Below the pieces are notes generated by a model, which worked only from the letters and a program-made list of their open reading frames with translations, was not told the origin of the DNA and searched no databases. The translations under genes were made by a program, and so were the position numbers. From Arcuatula senhousia (Eukaryota; Mollusca; Bivalvia; Mytilida; Mytilidae), in the NCBI GenBank assembly GCA_963971305.1, contig OZ020313.1:20099260-20163259 (forward strand): DNA of 64,000 nucleotides, in the 5' to 3' direction. This document shows, piece by piece, positions 12,201-27,200 of the stretch (positions within the stretch are counted from its first letter, which is position 1; the number at the start of each line of letters is the position of its first letter).

Positions 12201-15200
12201 AAAGCTGGTTGGACCAATCATTTTTACGCCCCATCTATGAAAGTAAGGGGGGCAAATATTGTTCAGGTCTGTCCGTCTGTCCCAGATGTGTGAGATGGGA
12301 CATAATGTCTTTTTAACTTTTTCTTGTTCAAATGTCTTTTAAGTCAGGACCATTGAAGTGTGTATTTCTCTAGTTTCTAGTTATCAGGTTTTTGTCCGTT
12401 CTTCTTGGGCATTTTAAATTGATCATTCCCCTTTAGTAACGTTTTGTTACTGTTAATTACTAAATCTCTTTTAACAACATCTATACCATTAAGAGTATCA
12501 ATCCTCTGTTTACTTACTGGGTTTATAGAAAGGCTCAGGTTCAGGAGGAATGTAATACAAATGTTTAATTTTCTCATTCAGTACTTGGATTTCTGAAGGC
12601 CTGTGAACAAAAGATAGGAAATAAAAATAATTTTTTAGACAAGATTTTAACAATAGACTTGAGTTAAAAATAATTTTTCTTGTTGATTGTGTAAATAGAA
12701 AACTTAAAATGATCAATATTTGTATAAAGGTCTAACATTGTAACAGTGACAAGAATATAAATGATTTTCGATAGAGTTGTTATTGAAACCAAGTAATTTT
12801 CTACTATTTTGAAGGGTCTCAGAAAATAAGGGATTGTTTCAACACAATCAACATGACAATCATTCTATAAAACTAACTCAACTTGTAGATTATTAGGTAC
12901 AAGTTTCAACAATGATAAATGCTATCATGCACCTTGATATTATCGCAGAGTAAAACATTTCTAGCCTCTCATAGTAACAAATGAAAGAAATTGGTTTATA
13001 TCAAAATCTCTCATGGTATTAGAGCTAAATGAATTATTATCAGATTCCTTTAATGCATCATATCAGAAATGTTACAAAAAATAAGGAAACTGAATATGAG
13101 ATTTCAAAAACTTATTATGACTTTTATTTTCATAATAAGGAAAACATATGTGTGTTAAGGGTTACATTATGTTAAAAAGATGTTTTCTTTAAAATTACCC
13201 AAAAATGGGTCAAAGAAAGAAATGGACGGATTTCGTTTAACAGGAAGTAGATGAGCGACAGACCAGAAATCGAATTCCACTTAATTGGAACCCACCCTGA
13301 TGCTGTACATACCAAATATCAAATGGCTGTGATTAGTAGTTGCTGAGAAAACTGTTACGAAAGTTTTTTCCCCGCCTACGTCTGCCCGCCAGACATTCAC
13401 CATTTTATAACACTAGTGAAATCCGGCAAAAATGTACTTGCCAAGAGAAGGCAGCTAATAAGTTGTGCAGGTCAGGTTTATTTCATTTGGTTTAAATTGT
13501 TTGTTTGTAATGAAAGAAAAATACAATTGAAACAACTGATTGATTTAGTTACCATCTTGCAGCCTGTTGAGGACCAAGTTCTTTAGACAAGGCAAACAGA
13601 CTTCTTGGCTCTCTGAGCTTTGGCACCTGAAATTAAGTCAAAAAAAGATTTAATGATTAACAATATGATATACATTTGTTCATGTTTGATTTATGAAAGG
13701 AATTTCTGCTCTCTCATATTTTCATATTTCCAGAATTTTTATTCTGTGATATATAAGTGATGTATATAATGGCATTACATGAAATATCCTAATGATACCA
13801 ATGCAATAAACATTACAATCAAGCTCATACATGTAAAAGTCTAAGAAAAAGACATGTCCTATCAATTTATTCCACAAAAAATTTTGTGATGAAATGATCA
13901 CTAGAGTCATCAATCAGTTTAAGAATGATAAAGACTTATTTCGTCATAAGTTTCCTTTGCTGCTTGGTTAATCAATCATGTACATGTAGTTTTGTAAGGT
14001 TTGGTTGTGTTCTGTTTAATGACCTGAGTGTTTTTTGTTTTTTTTTATATTGTTTTTAGGCTATAATAGTTTTTTAAATAATTTATCTTTGGTGATGCTT
14101 TGATTCTTTCCAAAGTAAAGTTTGGACAAACATGAAAGACATGTAAAAAACATGTTAATGAAGCCTACCATTCCTTTGCCATCTTGATAACTGTACACAA
14201 GCTGTGTGGTCCGTAGTAACTCCTCCTGGAGCTTGTTGTCTAAAATGAAAAGAAATAAGGATTGTTATAATTAAGACTATCAAAATACTTAATTTTACAA
14301 TTCATTTGTCAATTACATGTAATTTTCAAAAGAAGCCAATTGATAACACACAAAAGATAATTAAAGTTGTTTTTATCAACTTTCATGGATATTCTCACTT
14401 TTATTCTTTTTTTAATAAAAATATTTATAATTCAATTCAAGTTTTGTACAAAGACATAAAAGAGTACCATTAGACAATTGTGTAAAATTGAAATCTGTAG
14501 CATTAATTATTGACCAGCAGCAAATAAACTAAATAAGTAAAAAAATGTAAAAAAAATTAAATATAATATAAAATCTACTCCATGAATCCCAATGCTAGCC
14601 TTTTAAAACCACAAATTATGGCTAGTACAATAACCCTCTAGCTAAAGTTACAAAACCACGGTACCTCCAAATAACCTGGGACTAGGAGAATCTGGGGGTT
14701 CCTCAGGTATAGACTCTGTTGATTAAACTTATACATTTGTACTTTGTATTTTGTAAATTATAAAGTAAAATATTTGGTTTTCTTTCATCTTTCATTTATT
14801 GACCATTTTTCAAAACATGTGTAGTTGATATTGAATTTACATCCTTTTAGAAGTTCATAGATATTTAAAATGCACATGGATGTGAAAAAGACTGAAAAAG
14901 TTGTTATTCAGATGTACATATTTAGAGTAAAAGACTTAAAATAATTGTAAAGGGTCAGTGGTTGGTCTAGCAACAAAGGGAGACTATTTTTCAACAGAAG
15001 AACAAAACTGGATGTTCTAATTTGTCTAATTGCAATAATGACCTAAAACGATTTAAAAATCAATATTAACGCCAACAACATTTCACAGATTATTTCAAGC
15101 ATTCTTAAATTCTTTGTAAATGACCACAGTCTACCAAATAATAAGATTTACACTTTAATCCCAGTAATCTCCCCTTTCTGTGGCCTAGAAGACCTTGGAT

Positions 15201-18200
15201 TTAAGCCTGGGCCATTATATAATCCCCTACACCCTTTGATCTTGATTACTACAGTGTGTAATTCTAATCTTATTTATTACTTAACAGGTGCAATTCAGAC
15301 ATAAATTGTGTAGAATTTTAAATCAAACTGTAAAGACAATGTTTCATTTCAATAGCAATTGCACTCATGAAAGACAGGCAAAAAAATGACCACATGCAGC
15401 CTTCCACAGTATGGTGGTCACACTTTTGCAACCAGGCTGAACATTCATGTTTTGTTTTCAAGGGAAAAGACAACATACCGTATAAGTTGTTTTTTTCGCG
15501 GGTATCTAATTTTCGCTTTATTCGCGGTAGTTGTCTATTCGCAAAAATAAATTCTCGTATATTTTATATATATATTATATGTACATTTAATACTCTTCTA
15601 AGAGAATATTGAATAGCGCGAAAAAAAAGATCTCTCATTTTTATAGAAATCCGCAAAATTTAGCTCCCAGGAAAAAAACCCAACTCATACGGTACAATAG
15701 ACAATTTAGGAAATGTCTGTAAATGAGGTTTTATTTTTGGTTCTAAGTCAAATATACCTCAGCTGTTAAAAATCAACTATAACTTTTTTAATTTTTAACA
15801 AAAACCTTACTCTCAAAAATCAACTGTTCAATTTTCACAAATAACTTTAATCAAACTGAACAACAGACAAAGTGTGTCTAAACTCAACAGATAAACAAGA
15901 ACAAAAACAGGCCGTCTCTAGCACACAAGACATTTAATAAATAAATAGACCCTAGATAAAAGGACCTTAGATTATAAATCTGATCACATATCTGCTTTCA
16001 AATCACTTCAATTAGACCCAATAAGCTCCAATGCCCCTATAAATGAAGGCTATAATAGTTGTATCTATTCATCGATTTCTATCGCTGAAATTCAAGTCTC
16101 AGTTTAAGACATCTATTCAGCATTATATCACGATATATATCTTAAAATGATAATATTGTGAATATTCAATGTTTGAAAATCCACATTCATATTGAAAACA
16201 TTAGCATCAAAACATTTTGATAAATCTGGATTTTATTTATCATAGTGTAATTTTCCAGCAGTATTTTAAACAATACTGAACAATTGAAAGACTTTGTTTA
16301 GAATTCTAAACCTTTCAAGTTATTGTCAAGAAAGAATGGTAGAAATATGAAACCATAAATGGTTTATAATGCTATTAAACAATTAAAAGATCAATTTGAA
16401 AGATTTCAAAGGGATCCAGCATTGATGATATATATGAAAGCATGACAAACAAAGAAAACCACCTATAGAAAAGAGACATCACAACTGTAAATGTGTTAGA
16501 ATCCATTTTAACTCTGAAAGGGTATTCCAAATTCAAAGATATAAGATGCCCTCTATCACACACTGGTCTGTAATCAAGACCTTCCATACCTTTTTTTGTG
16601 GAAGCAAAGCTATGAAAAGCTTGAAATACATGTAGATGGCATAAACCATGCAGATATAATGTATTGGCAGATCCAGAGAAAATGTTTTGAGCCCCCACTC
16701 CTCTCATTTAAAAAAAAAAAATCATGTAGATTTTCTGTCAAACTGGTCTGGAACCCCCCCCCCCCCTTTAAGCTTTTTAGTGGACTGTTGGTGAAACCGT
16801 AGAACCCCATACAAAAAATTTCTGGATCCATCCTGTGGTGTATAATCATATAGACAGTACCTGTACTTTAATTGTACAGATTATAAATACTATACATGTA
16901 CAAAATTTAGAGGAACAAGATGCCTCTACATCTAACGTTGCAGAAAAGGGTCTGATATTAATTCTTACATTTTACATGAACAGGTCTTTTAAAACCTTTT
17001 AAAACATTGTAAATTGATATCGCTAAGATGTATACAGCATTAACAACTTAAAATTTGTTACCTGCATTTTTGAAAAAATCCAAATCAGTTAAAAGTTCAT
17101 AATTTACAAACGAAGACCAGGGGAACATTAGGAGTCTGTCGTCATCATCGTCCGAAGAGTTTTCACCATCGCTTAACTGTATATCTAATCCAGGCAACCT
17201 CGAAAGCTGCTCAGATCGTCCAGCCATCTCAAATATGTGATCCAAACTATTATTCCTATTCATTTTTTATTTATTTGTATTTGATTTCTAACAGAGAGAG
17301 TTTCAACTTCTCACAATCCTTTTTAAAAGGAAATCAATTTGAAATTTACAAATTTTCGTGACAGTTTTCACATATAACACATGAATATTCTTTTGAGAAA
17401 CATCTATTTGCAAGTTTCATTTGTCTCAGCATAGAATACATAAAATATTGCACAAATCATAATCCAATTTAATTCAGGATACAAAACAATTCTATGGCTT
17501 AATGCTACTTTCATGTAATGGTTGATCAGTTGAAAGTATTTGAATAAAAATTAAATGCAGATCAATTTGTCTCCATTAATCTATATCACTCCACTAACAA
17601 CTCTGCCCTGGACTAGAATCAAACTTGTTTAACTAGGTAAAAATAAATGCAAATAAACTGTTTTAAGAAAACTCAGCAATTCCTCTCCAATTCAGGATAT
17701 ACCAAATCCATAACAGTTTGGCTGCAGATAAAAACTTTATATTTGCTTCTCTTTCCAAGAGAAACTTGTCACTTTTACTGTATCACGTAAAATATTGTAA
17801 AACGTTGAACAAATTCTTTTTTTACATCCAGTTCTTCTAAATCGTAAATCTTAAGAGTATCCTTTTAAAAATTTAAAGAAGGCTACACTTTTTGTCCTTG
17901 TTTTCTAAATTTAAACATCTTCTTCATGATTTTTCAGTACACAATCTCCTTTAAGTTTTCTAGTTATTCCATATTTTCAAAATATCCACAGAAATAACCA
18001 TACATGTTTAATACAGACCAAGCAATGTCAATATCCCATTCCGGAATAAAGAAACTTTACCGTAAACTGATCAACTTGCCAAATCTTTTAAATTTTTAAA
18101 CCCCTTGATATAAGTATTGACTATCCAGTATTTAAAAGGTCTTTATAAATAGTTTTAAATTAGAATATAAGTATCCCTATCTATAGTGTTATTATCTGAG

Positions 18201-21200
18201 AAACAATGAACCACTTTCTACAAATGACGGACAAAAAATCTTAAGTAATTTACTATTGATAATTGTGTAATATCTTGACATTCTTTATAGCTCGATATTT
18301 GTTCTTTTATAACTAATGAATTTAGGAAAAATTCTAAATAAAAACAACTGTAATAAGATCTTTGTTTGTGGTATTTTAAAAAGACAAACAACATAAAATA
18401 TGAAATTGCACTCTTATACAGAAAATAACCTAGTTTCTATCCTGCAATAAAAGTGCATGGGTTCTTAACACATACTCTTGAAATTAACTATTTTAGACCT
18501 CTTTGTAGTTCATTTAAATCTGTTTATTTCATTCTTGTGAGTGATTTACAAAAACTGCAAAAACTTGGTCAACAAAACAGTTCTTCTGCTATAAACAATT
18601 GCGTAGGTGTTTTCTACATGAAACCTGACAAAGCTTATTTCATACATGAAAAACATGTGATTTTATGTCCATTAAACTCAAGTTTATTTTGCATTAAAGC
18701 AAATTGATAAGTAGCCACAAGTTAGATTGTCTAAAAATTTGTACTGGTATACTTAAGATTTATCAAGAAACTAAGTGAGGCCTTAAAGTCTACCGGTAGG
18801 TAGAGCATCTGTGACTTAATAGATCAAGCTTTTCCTTTACATCAACATGGCAAGACAAAATCCAATCTGAAAGTTCAGAAACTTAAGAACAAGACCAAAA
18901 CTATTCTTAACCTTAGAAACATTTAGAAAGACGCAAAGAGGTACCAATGTGCATCAGATTGTCAAAAGTCTGAAAGGGCAAAGACAAAACCAGTCAACAC
19001 CAATGAGAACAATATGAAGAAAAAAACAACATAAAACTGAATGACAATCAACAACATGAACAAAAGATGTATCAAGAGTGAACTTAGGTGCTCCGGAAGA
19101 CTGTCACTATGCAGTTCTTGCTTGCTATAGCACACCAATCATGTTGCTATTATAGTCATTTCAGCGTGTCAAATTCAACTAAGGAGAAAAAAAAATTCTA
19201 TGACAAACCAACATCAGCATTCATCTGAGAGATAGAACACAAACTCCATAAAACAAACATTTCATAAAAAAAACCATATGACTGGTATTGACCAAACCCT
19301 AAGTATCAGAAACTTTTAGAACTTTTTAACAAACACAATTCTGACAACACCACAACCAATCCATATATATCATAAATCTTCTATGTAAACAGAATTATAC
19401 CCCTGCATTGATCATCTAGATCAACAGATTTGTGTATTCAGTCGAGATAATCTGCCGTCTAATACCCAATAAACCACTTCACGAATTACATTTGTCAATA
19501 TACTATTTCATGTATTGGCATCTATTGGCCCCATTCCTGTGTAGTGCCATTTTTGGGTATATATTGTTTTACATGTTGTCCGTTTTTGTCCTGTTCTTGT
19601 TGGTGTTTACTGGTTTTGTCTCTGCCCTTTCGGACTTTTGATATTCGGATACCCCATTGGTACCTCTGCTTGCTTCATACATTTATGTTTATAACCATCT
19701 CTCAACCTTCTATATTAAGAATAAACAAGTTATTACAAGTGCCAAATTTTATTTCTTTATTTCATATTATTCCTTGATAAATGTTAGATAAAATATTCTT
19801 GTCTTATTATGACATGCAATGGTCCATCCTCCCATATAAGGTTCTAAATTCCAAAACCTCTCTACTAAAACATGCAAAACTTAAACCTGCACTACTTTTT
19901 GAAAAGATCTACGAAAGTAATATCTTTACACCAACATTTTTTACAACCTCTACAATCCAGTATAAAAAAAAAGATCCCTTTTTTTGTTTTGATTTTACAC
20001 TGTACCATCTTCAATATCTTTCTCCAAAGGGCTAATGAGGCTGATATATCTGTCAAAATATTCTGTGAAAATAGGCAAAAGTATTTGTAAATATTATAAA
20101 ATGCAACATAATTTAGTTGTAGCATCTGTTAACAGCAGAAACAAAGATTTGTTTCCATTAACTTGGTAAAATGGACCAAGGATATTGCTTTGCTAGTGAG
20201 GTAGGATGTTTGCAATGTTGAAGACAGTCCTATTCCTGCTGTTTACTAACAACTGATTGAATAAGTTTTAAATATTCTTGTATTAATCCAATTTACAACC
20301 TAACTGCAGTAACAACATTAATAAAATGTGCAAGATTTTGTCTGTGCGTTCATTTTGTTAGGTTGTAATTAATTTTTCCTGCTGCGTACCAGTTTGTACC
20401 TTGAACAAAAAATATGCACACCCAAATTAGCTTATCTTGTAATATTTAGCCAAGCTTCGACAATACAAAAGGATATAAGAATTTCCATTCGCGTAAGGTT
20501 TAAACCAATTTCCATTGTTTAAATTTGTTACTTATTCAATAGATAAATCAATAATACTGGCCAGACAATGTTGATCTTAAAGTTTGATAAACACAGACAG
20601 AAACCTTATAACTTGAAAATTAATAATCACTCCATAGTGCAACTGATCTGTTATGAAATTTAAATTTCATGCATATATTCAAATAAATTTGTATACCAGT
20701 ACTACAGACTACATGTGGTATAGTTGATCGGTTAAGGACATTTTTTTTTTTAAGTTAGTAACTGTAAATTTGACCCATTTAGGTGTATTTAGGTGTAATC
20801 CATGAGATTTTTTCATTTAATTTTTACAAAAGGGGCTGTGATCACACCAAATGCACCTCCTGTTCTCAGGACATTGCTCTATATTTTCTAGATACAGTTC
20901 TATATAATAAACTTGAAATATCACATCTTTTTGCCTGGATAAAGAACATTATACCCTTGGCACCTTTTTTGTTTGGGGTAAATTGTTCTCTAACAACATG
21001 TACGATGGAGATATGGGGATGATATTGATTGATTAATTGATTGATTGTTGTCTGTTTTTTTGTACTATCCGCATTTTTTCAGCCATGATTAGGACAAAAA
21101 TCAATTTAAAAATCTAAATACAATTTCGATGAAAAACCATGTCAAAAGATTGTGAGAATAAAAAGCTACGCCGAGCGCAGCATGATACGACCGCAACAAG

Positions 21201-24200
21201 TTGAACCCTGTACGTTGGAGGCCCAATATGGATAGTCTATTGCTTTTGTCACATGCAGCCCATGGTGGACTTACAAAAAATTTTGACACATGCATCCCAT
21301 GGTGGACTTTAAAATGCATATTTAACACATATATTTATAATAACATTTCTATTTTAATTGATATTTTTGGCCCGTTTTAGCCATCTTTTGGCCTTTTTTT
21401 TCTAAAAGAGTAGGGGCCACAAACCCCAAATGCAAGCTTCCTTGAGCATGTTGAGTGGATATAATAATCATATTAAAACTTCATAACAATTGGCTGGCCC
21501 ACTACAAGTAAATTTCTTGTGTAAAACCATTTGTCTGGACCAACTTTTAAAAAGGGTGTTTTTTGCCCCTTCTACCCCTAATTTCTCTAAAACAGAAAGA
21601 GATATTGCAAATCTGATTGAAAAATGCAGGCAGGGATTTTCACAAGCAATCGAATGAAAAAAAGATTTTGAAAATCGGACCACAAATAAAAAAGTTGCTT
21701 TTTGGGGCGTGGCCCATCTTTGGCCCCCTGTAGCAATGTAACAGTGCAATATTTATCAAAACTATTGACACATTTAGTTGACAGAATTTAATGAAGAGTA
21801 CAATAAAAAAAGAATTTTCAAAATCTAACGAATAATAACCATTATACAACAGTTTTGTCAATACACCCATTTTAGCCCCTTTTGGCCTTTTTTTCTAAAA
21901 CGGTAGGAGCCAGAAACCCCAAATGCAATACCAACCTTCCTTTAGTGGTTATAAACATCATATCAAAATTTTATAACAATCGGTCAACATTTACTCAAGT
22001 TATCGCACGGAAATCAAATGTCCCCAGACGACGACGACAACAACGACGACGACGACGACATCGCCATAACATTATACGATCGCAAAAATTTTGCAGTCGT
22101 ATAAAAAGGTCAATACCCTACATATGAGACACGCTTAGTGATTAATTTATGACTGGAAAATTGTTCCATAAAAACGAAAATTAAAGTTTGTTTTTGCCTA
22201 CAAAAACGATGTCTCCCCCCCTTTCCCCAAAAAGTTCCAAGTTCAAAAGGCCCTTTATGGTGGAGACTTCAGAACCATGAATTTGAAAATCCACGAACTG
22301 ACCTTTTTTTACTAAACCACGAAAATTGGTACCCACGAAAATAAATGAATCCACAGTACCAAGTTTCATTGAATTCGGTTCAGTAGTTTCAGAGGAGTTG
22401 CGCTGACAAGATGATAAATGAGGATTTTCAGCAAAGGAGTATGTTCACAAAGGCCTATAATTGGCCCTGTAATTGGGCCGATTTTTCATATTCAAGAAAT
22501 CTAATAGAATGCAATGGAAATAACTCACAGAATACCTATATTTAACAAATATAATAGTTTTCTAGTGATAAAATTGTGCTCTTTCCTTCAGTGACCCCCT
22601 AAATATTAGAAAAATTAGTAAAATCTTCATTTTTGTCCATTTTTTACCCCTTTTCACCACTATTGTACCAAAATCAAAAGTGGCCGCATGCTCTGACCAA
22701 CATAGATTTTTGTTTATTTGTTTATTACTTTAAAAAAGTAAATATTTTAACCAAAAAATAATTTTGGTCAGAATATGCGGCCAACATTATATTCATCATT
22801 TTTCACAGAAAAAAAGGCTTAATATGTCAAAAATAGCGATTTTTAAAGAAGTTCACTAACTTTAAAGGTCTCTCCTGTTCACGAAAGTAAACAATTCATG
22901 CACAACTTGTAACATTTTATACAGTACAGAGTCATATGACAACTCTAGCAGCATTATTTTGTAGCTGTCTCAAATTTGAAATATAGGACCGTTTTTGGCC
23001 CTTTCCGAATATACTCCTTTCTTAGTTCAAAGGGCCATAACTCCCACAAAAATTTGAGGATCAAAATTTCCTGGTAATATGCACAACTACATATGATGTC
23101 CTTCCTATATACCAAATTTTGTTGAATTCAGTTCATTAGTTTCAGAGGAGTTGCACTGACAAGACGATTAATGAGGATTTTCAGCAAATTTCTAAGTTCA
23201 AAGGGCCATAACTTCCACAAAAATTTGAGGATCAAAATTTCCTGGTAATATGCACAACTACATATGGTGTTTTCCTATATACCAAGTTTCGTTGAATTTG
23301 GTTCAGTAGTTTCAGAGGAGTTGCGCTGACAAGATGATAAATGAGGATTTTCAGCAAATTTCTAAGTTCAAAGGGCCATAACTTCCACAAAATTTGAGGA
23401 TCAAAATTTCCTGGTAATATGCACAACTACATATGGTGTCCTTCCTATATACCAAGTTTCGTTGAATTCGGTTCAGTAGTTTCAGAGGAGTTGCACTGAC
23501 AAACTTTGTGACGGACAGACGGACGGACACGACAAAAACAATATGTCTCCCCACAAAAGTGGGGGGAGACATAATAAAATTCCATACTTAAAAACAGTAG
23601 TGTATAAATTAGATAATAAATAAATTTTAAACATACATAACATTTTTTGGTCCAAGGGAGATAAATGCAATTTACATATGTAAATCAAATTGAGAAAAGA
23701 AAAAAAAATTGTAAATAAAAAAATAATAAAATACTTCATTCCAACAAGATGTAACAATTAGAAACAGTAAAAACAGTAAATCAAACCATAATTCTTTTGT
23801 AATTCTGGAATATCAGGGTCTTCTATAGAAAACAATTTATAAAGACATGAACCTGCGATAGCACATCATGAATGGAAAAATACTATAATGCAAAAAATTT
23901 TACTAAGGCCGTAGTGGTTTCTTTTTGCTAATTTAAGAGTCTTTGTTATTTTCATGAAAAATCAAACCATGGGAAGATAGATCCTCATGTGAATTGCCAA
24001 TTAAAGTTCAGATGCTTATCCAAAAACTAAACAGAAAATGCAAAATTAAAAACAAGTTTACAATAAAGACGTCAAAAATGACTAAGAGACAATTTGCCAT
24101 GACTGATGGAAATCTAGAAACTGGTTTTAGGAGACTAATGATAGCTAGTTTCATTTTACCATATTAGAACTATAGTATGGACAGTAACCATGTAATTTAC

Positions 24201-27200
24201 TGAAGTGTTACAAACAGACAGAGGTCTCAGCCAAAATTTTTGGCAGGTCATACAAAGAATCATACAAAATGGAACAAGCATCATCAGAGTGCATTCAAAG
24301 CAAAATACATGTGCAGTTTACACAGACTTGAATAATGTGAGTGGCTTTTGTTGCAGTAGAGACTGTGTTGAATAATATAGTAATAGTTTCACCACCAAAG
24401 AAAATACATTGAAAAGTGCAAATACAACTCAGAAATATTGAGCATGTCAATTACCTCCATTTTTCTTGTCATCATCAGAGTCATCATTATCACTCTCACT
24501 TCCACTGTCACTACTCAAGTTATAGCCGTACGTCTTCTCCCACTCGGCATACGATGAAAAATTACTACGATATCCTTGGTTACGTCCTGAAAAACAAAAA
24601 GATGGTAATTAATGGATATTAAAGATTACTGTAAAGATGTTCTAAAATACATGTAACAAAGTGCATATATATACCAAACTCTTATATTTTGGTTATTAGT
24701 AACATTGTTCACTATTATCAGTTATAGACAGCAATTCAAACATTGTTTTCATGAAATTTCCTTTCTTTAATGTCTTTAAATTCAACTCATCATGCTCTAG
24801 ATCTGTAATAAGATTTGTACTCAATTACACATTGTAATAAAATTTATAATCTGTTAACTTTTTGTACTTATTTTTCTATAAGTTTTGAAATTTTAGATAC
24901 AAATTCATTACAAGTACATCCAAATATTTAAAGAACTATTTTTTAAACAAACTACATAAGAATGTTCTCAAAGCAGAAGGATAACTAATGCATTCTAATT
25001 TTTTTGCTGTGATTGAGGTTTTGCTCTTCAATTTCAAACTTAAAATGTTAAGGTCTTCCACTCTAAAAACATGAATTATTCCCCTTAGAACATGCTAAAG
25101 CTTTGTTTTCTGGCTTACAAATAGATTGTCAGCAAATTTAACTCTCAAACTACACGTATTCTCTCAAACTACACGTACTAGCATTTAACTACACAACTAT
25201 TTATTTAAGAAATCAAACAGCAATTTCATAATGATAACCTGCAATGGACTGAAAATTAATCTGCAAAAAAATAAAACTGTTAAAAGTACAAAGGAATATA
25301 TATATATGTTTTTCTCAAACAACCAAACTAAATAGCATTCTGGCCGAGACTAATCACACAAGAAGACAAACTCCCGGATACCTGAATCCTCGTCAAGATT
25401 TACAGTTGGTGGGTCTACCAAAGGGGACAATCTCTTATTTCTACCTGAAATTTTATGAAACAATGAAAATTGTAATGTTCTGTTTAATGTCTTAATTGAG
25501 ATTTAAATTGTCAGTACTAAGAAAGCATTGGGAAACTGTCTTCCACTTAAGAAAATCTTGACTTATTTAGCCAAACATGTTCAGCATGCAGCCAACCTGA
25601 CATGAGATAAAGAAATGTTGATCTTTTACAAACAAAAGAAAATATATTAAGAATTATGCAAAAATCAAGTTATGCTATCAAATAATAGCAGGACTTCTTT
25701 TACAGAAAGGCAATCATTGTAACACAGTGAAAGCATGTCAGCAAAGAAGAAGTGATCAGACTTTAAAAATGAACCCATTAATCATTATGCACAAACAAAC
25801 CTATTCCGTATAAATTTTGATGGAATCTAGGAATAATAAGTTTCAATGGAAAAACAAGTGTAGCCACTAAAAGTTTGTCTCGTCTGCCGGCACCATCACT
25901 AAACTACCTTAGCTTTCATATCTTGATATAAACCAAAAATTGTCTGTATACCCAATATCAGATGTCTAGCTATTATACTTTTCAAGCAATTTATTGTCCA
26001 CACAAGTATTACAAAAAACTTTTTGGCCTGAAAAAAAGACCAAAGTTCACAGATTCACTAGAGTATGAAAATGGGGTCAGGGTCACCGGGCATGGTGACA
26101 GTTGCATAGACCATAACCTCAACTGTCTGTTTACCTAATATCAGATGCCTAGCTATTATTCTTTTCCAGCAAATCATTATCCACATAAGTCTTACTAAAA
26201 AGTTTTTGACTTGAAAAAGACTTAAGTTCACAGAGTCACTGGAGCGTGAAAATGGGGTCAGGGTCACAGGCATGGTGACAGTTGCATAGACCATAACTTG
26301 AACTGTCTGTATACCCAATATCAGATGCCTAGCTATTATACTTTTCAAGCAATTCATTGTCCACAAAAGTCTTACAAAAAAGTTTACGCCGCCGCCACCG
26401 TCGGAAAGTAATACCTATGTCTCACCTTCAGCGACTATTCGTCACAGGCGAGACAAAAAAAAACAATCAAGCATTAATAAATATAAGATGGGTACTTGAG
26501 AATACAAGAACTTATTACATTTGTATTCCCTGTGACAAGTTTTAACAAATTGAGCATAAGTAAACATACACATTTTATTCTGCTCTTTCACATGCAATAC
26601 AATGCACATGAACCTTCCCATAACATTTAAAAAGACTTTTACTATACTTGAAAACTATTTTCAATCCTCAAGTATCTAAAACTCAAGTACATTTATAAAT
26701 TAAGTCTGCACTGTAAGAATCTAAAGACATATAAATAACATGACATGTATACAAATATAAATAGGTTGTCAGTACTTAAAGAATTAATTTGATAAATATC
26801 ACTCAAAAGACAAATACTTTAAAGGAATTTAAAACACTGCTCCAGAAATCTTATCAGAAACAAGCAAGTCCCCTACTAAGGCTTGCTTAGCTTCATTATA
26901 ATGCAGTCTTTATTTAGTACAAGAAAACAAATGATAGGAAAATGAATTCCTGGCAATTGAAGCCACTGCACCTCAAACAGGTAGTGTTAGGTGTCTTGAC
27001 ATGTTTGAAAATCACTAAGGACAGACAGTTTGTCATACCAAACCACTCCGTTAAATTTCAAACCTTTCTCATACAGCTTTTGAGAGAAGAATCAAGTTTG
27101 ATGGAAATTTTCATATTAGTCCAGTATAAAACAGGAAATGGGAATCTGACAGGTTAGGACATACATTTGTACAGTTTCCCTAGCAACTTCAATTTTTGTC

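Noticed and set aside
17264..17310. Exon C extended upstream as an internal exon of the long isoform
   Set aside because: An in-frame TAA lies just upstream of the ATG and no AG in the first part of the exon gives the phase needed after exon 4.
23232..23572. Overlapping minus-strand frames repeating [20 protein letters not shown] peptides
   Set aside because: They correspond to the about 165-bp units of the GTCTCCCC element; similar peptides appear at 58521-59063 for the same reason.
26058..26366. 102-codon minus-strand open frame with repeated [18 protein letters not shown] / [18 protein letters not shown]
   Set aside because: The internal repetition matches the 181-bp tandem units of the GTCTCGYCTG element; it is repeat translation.
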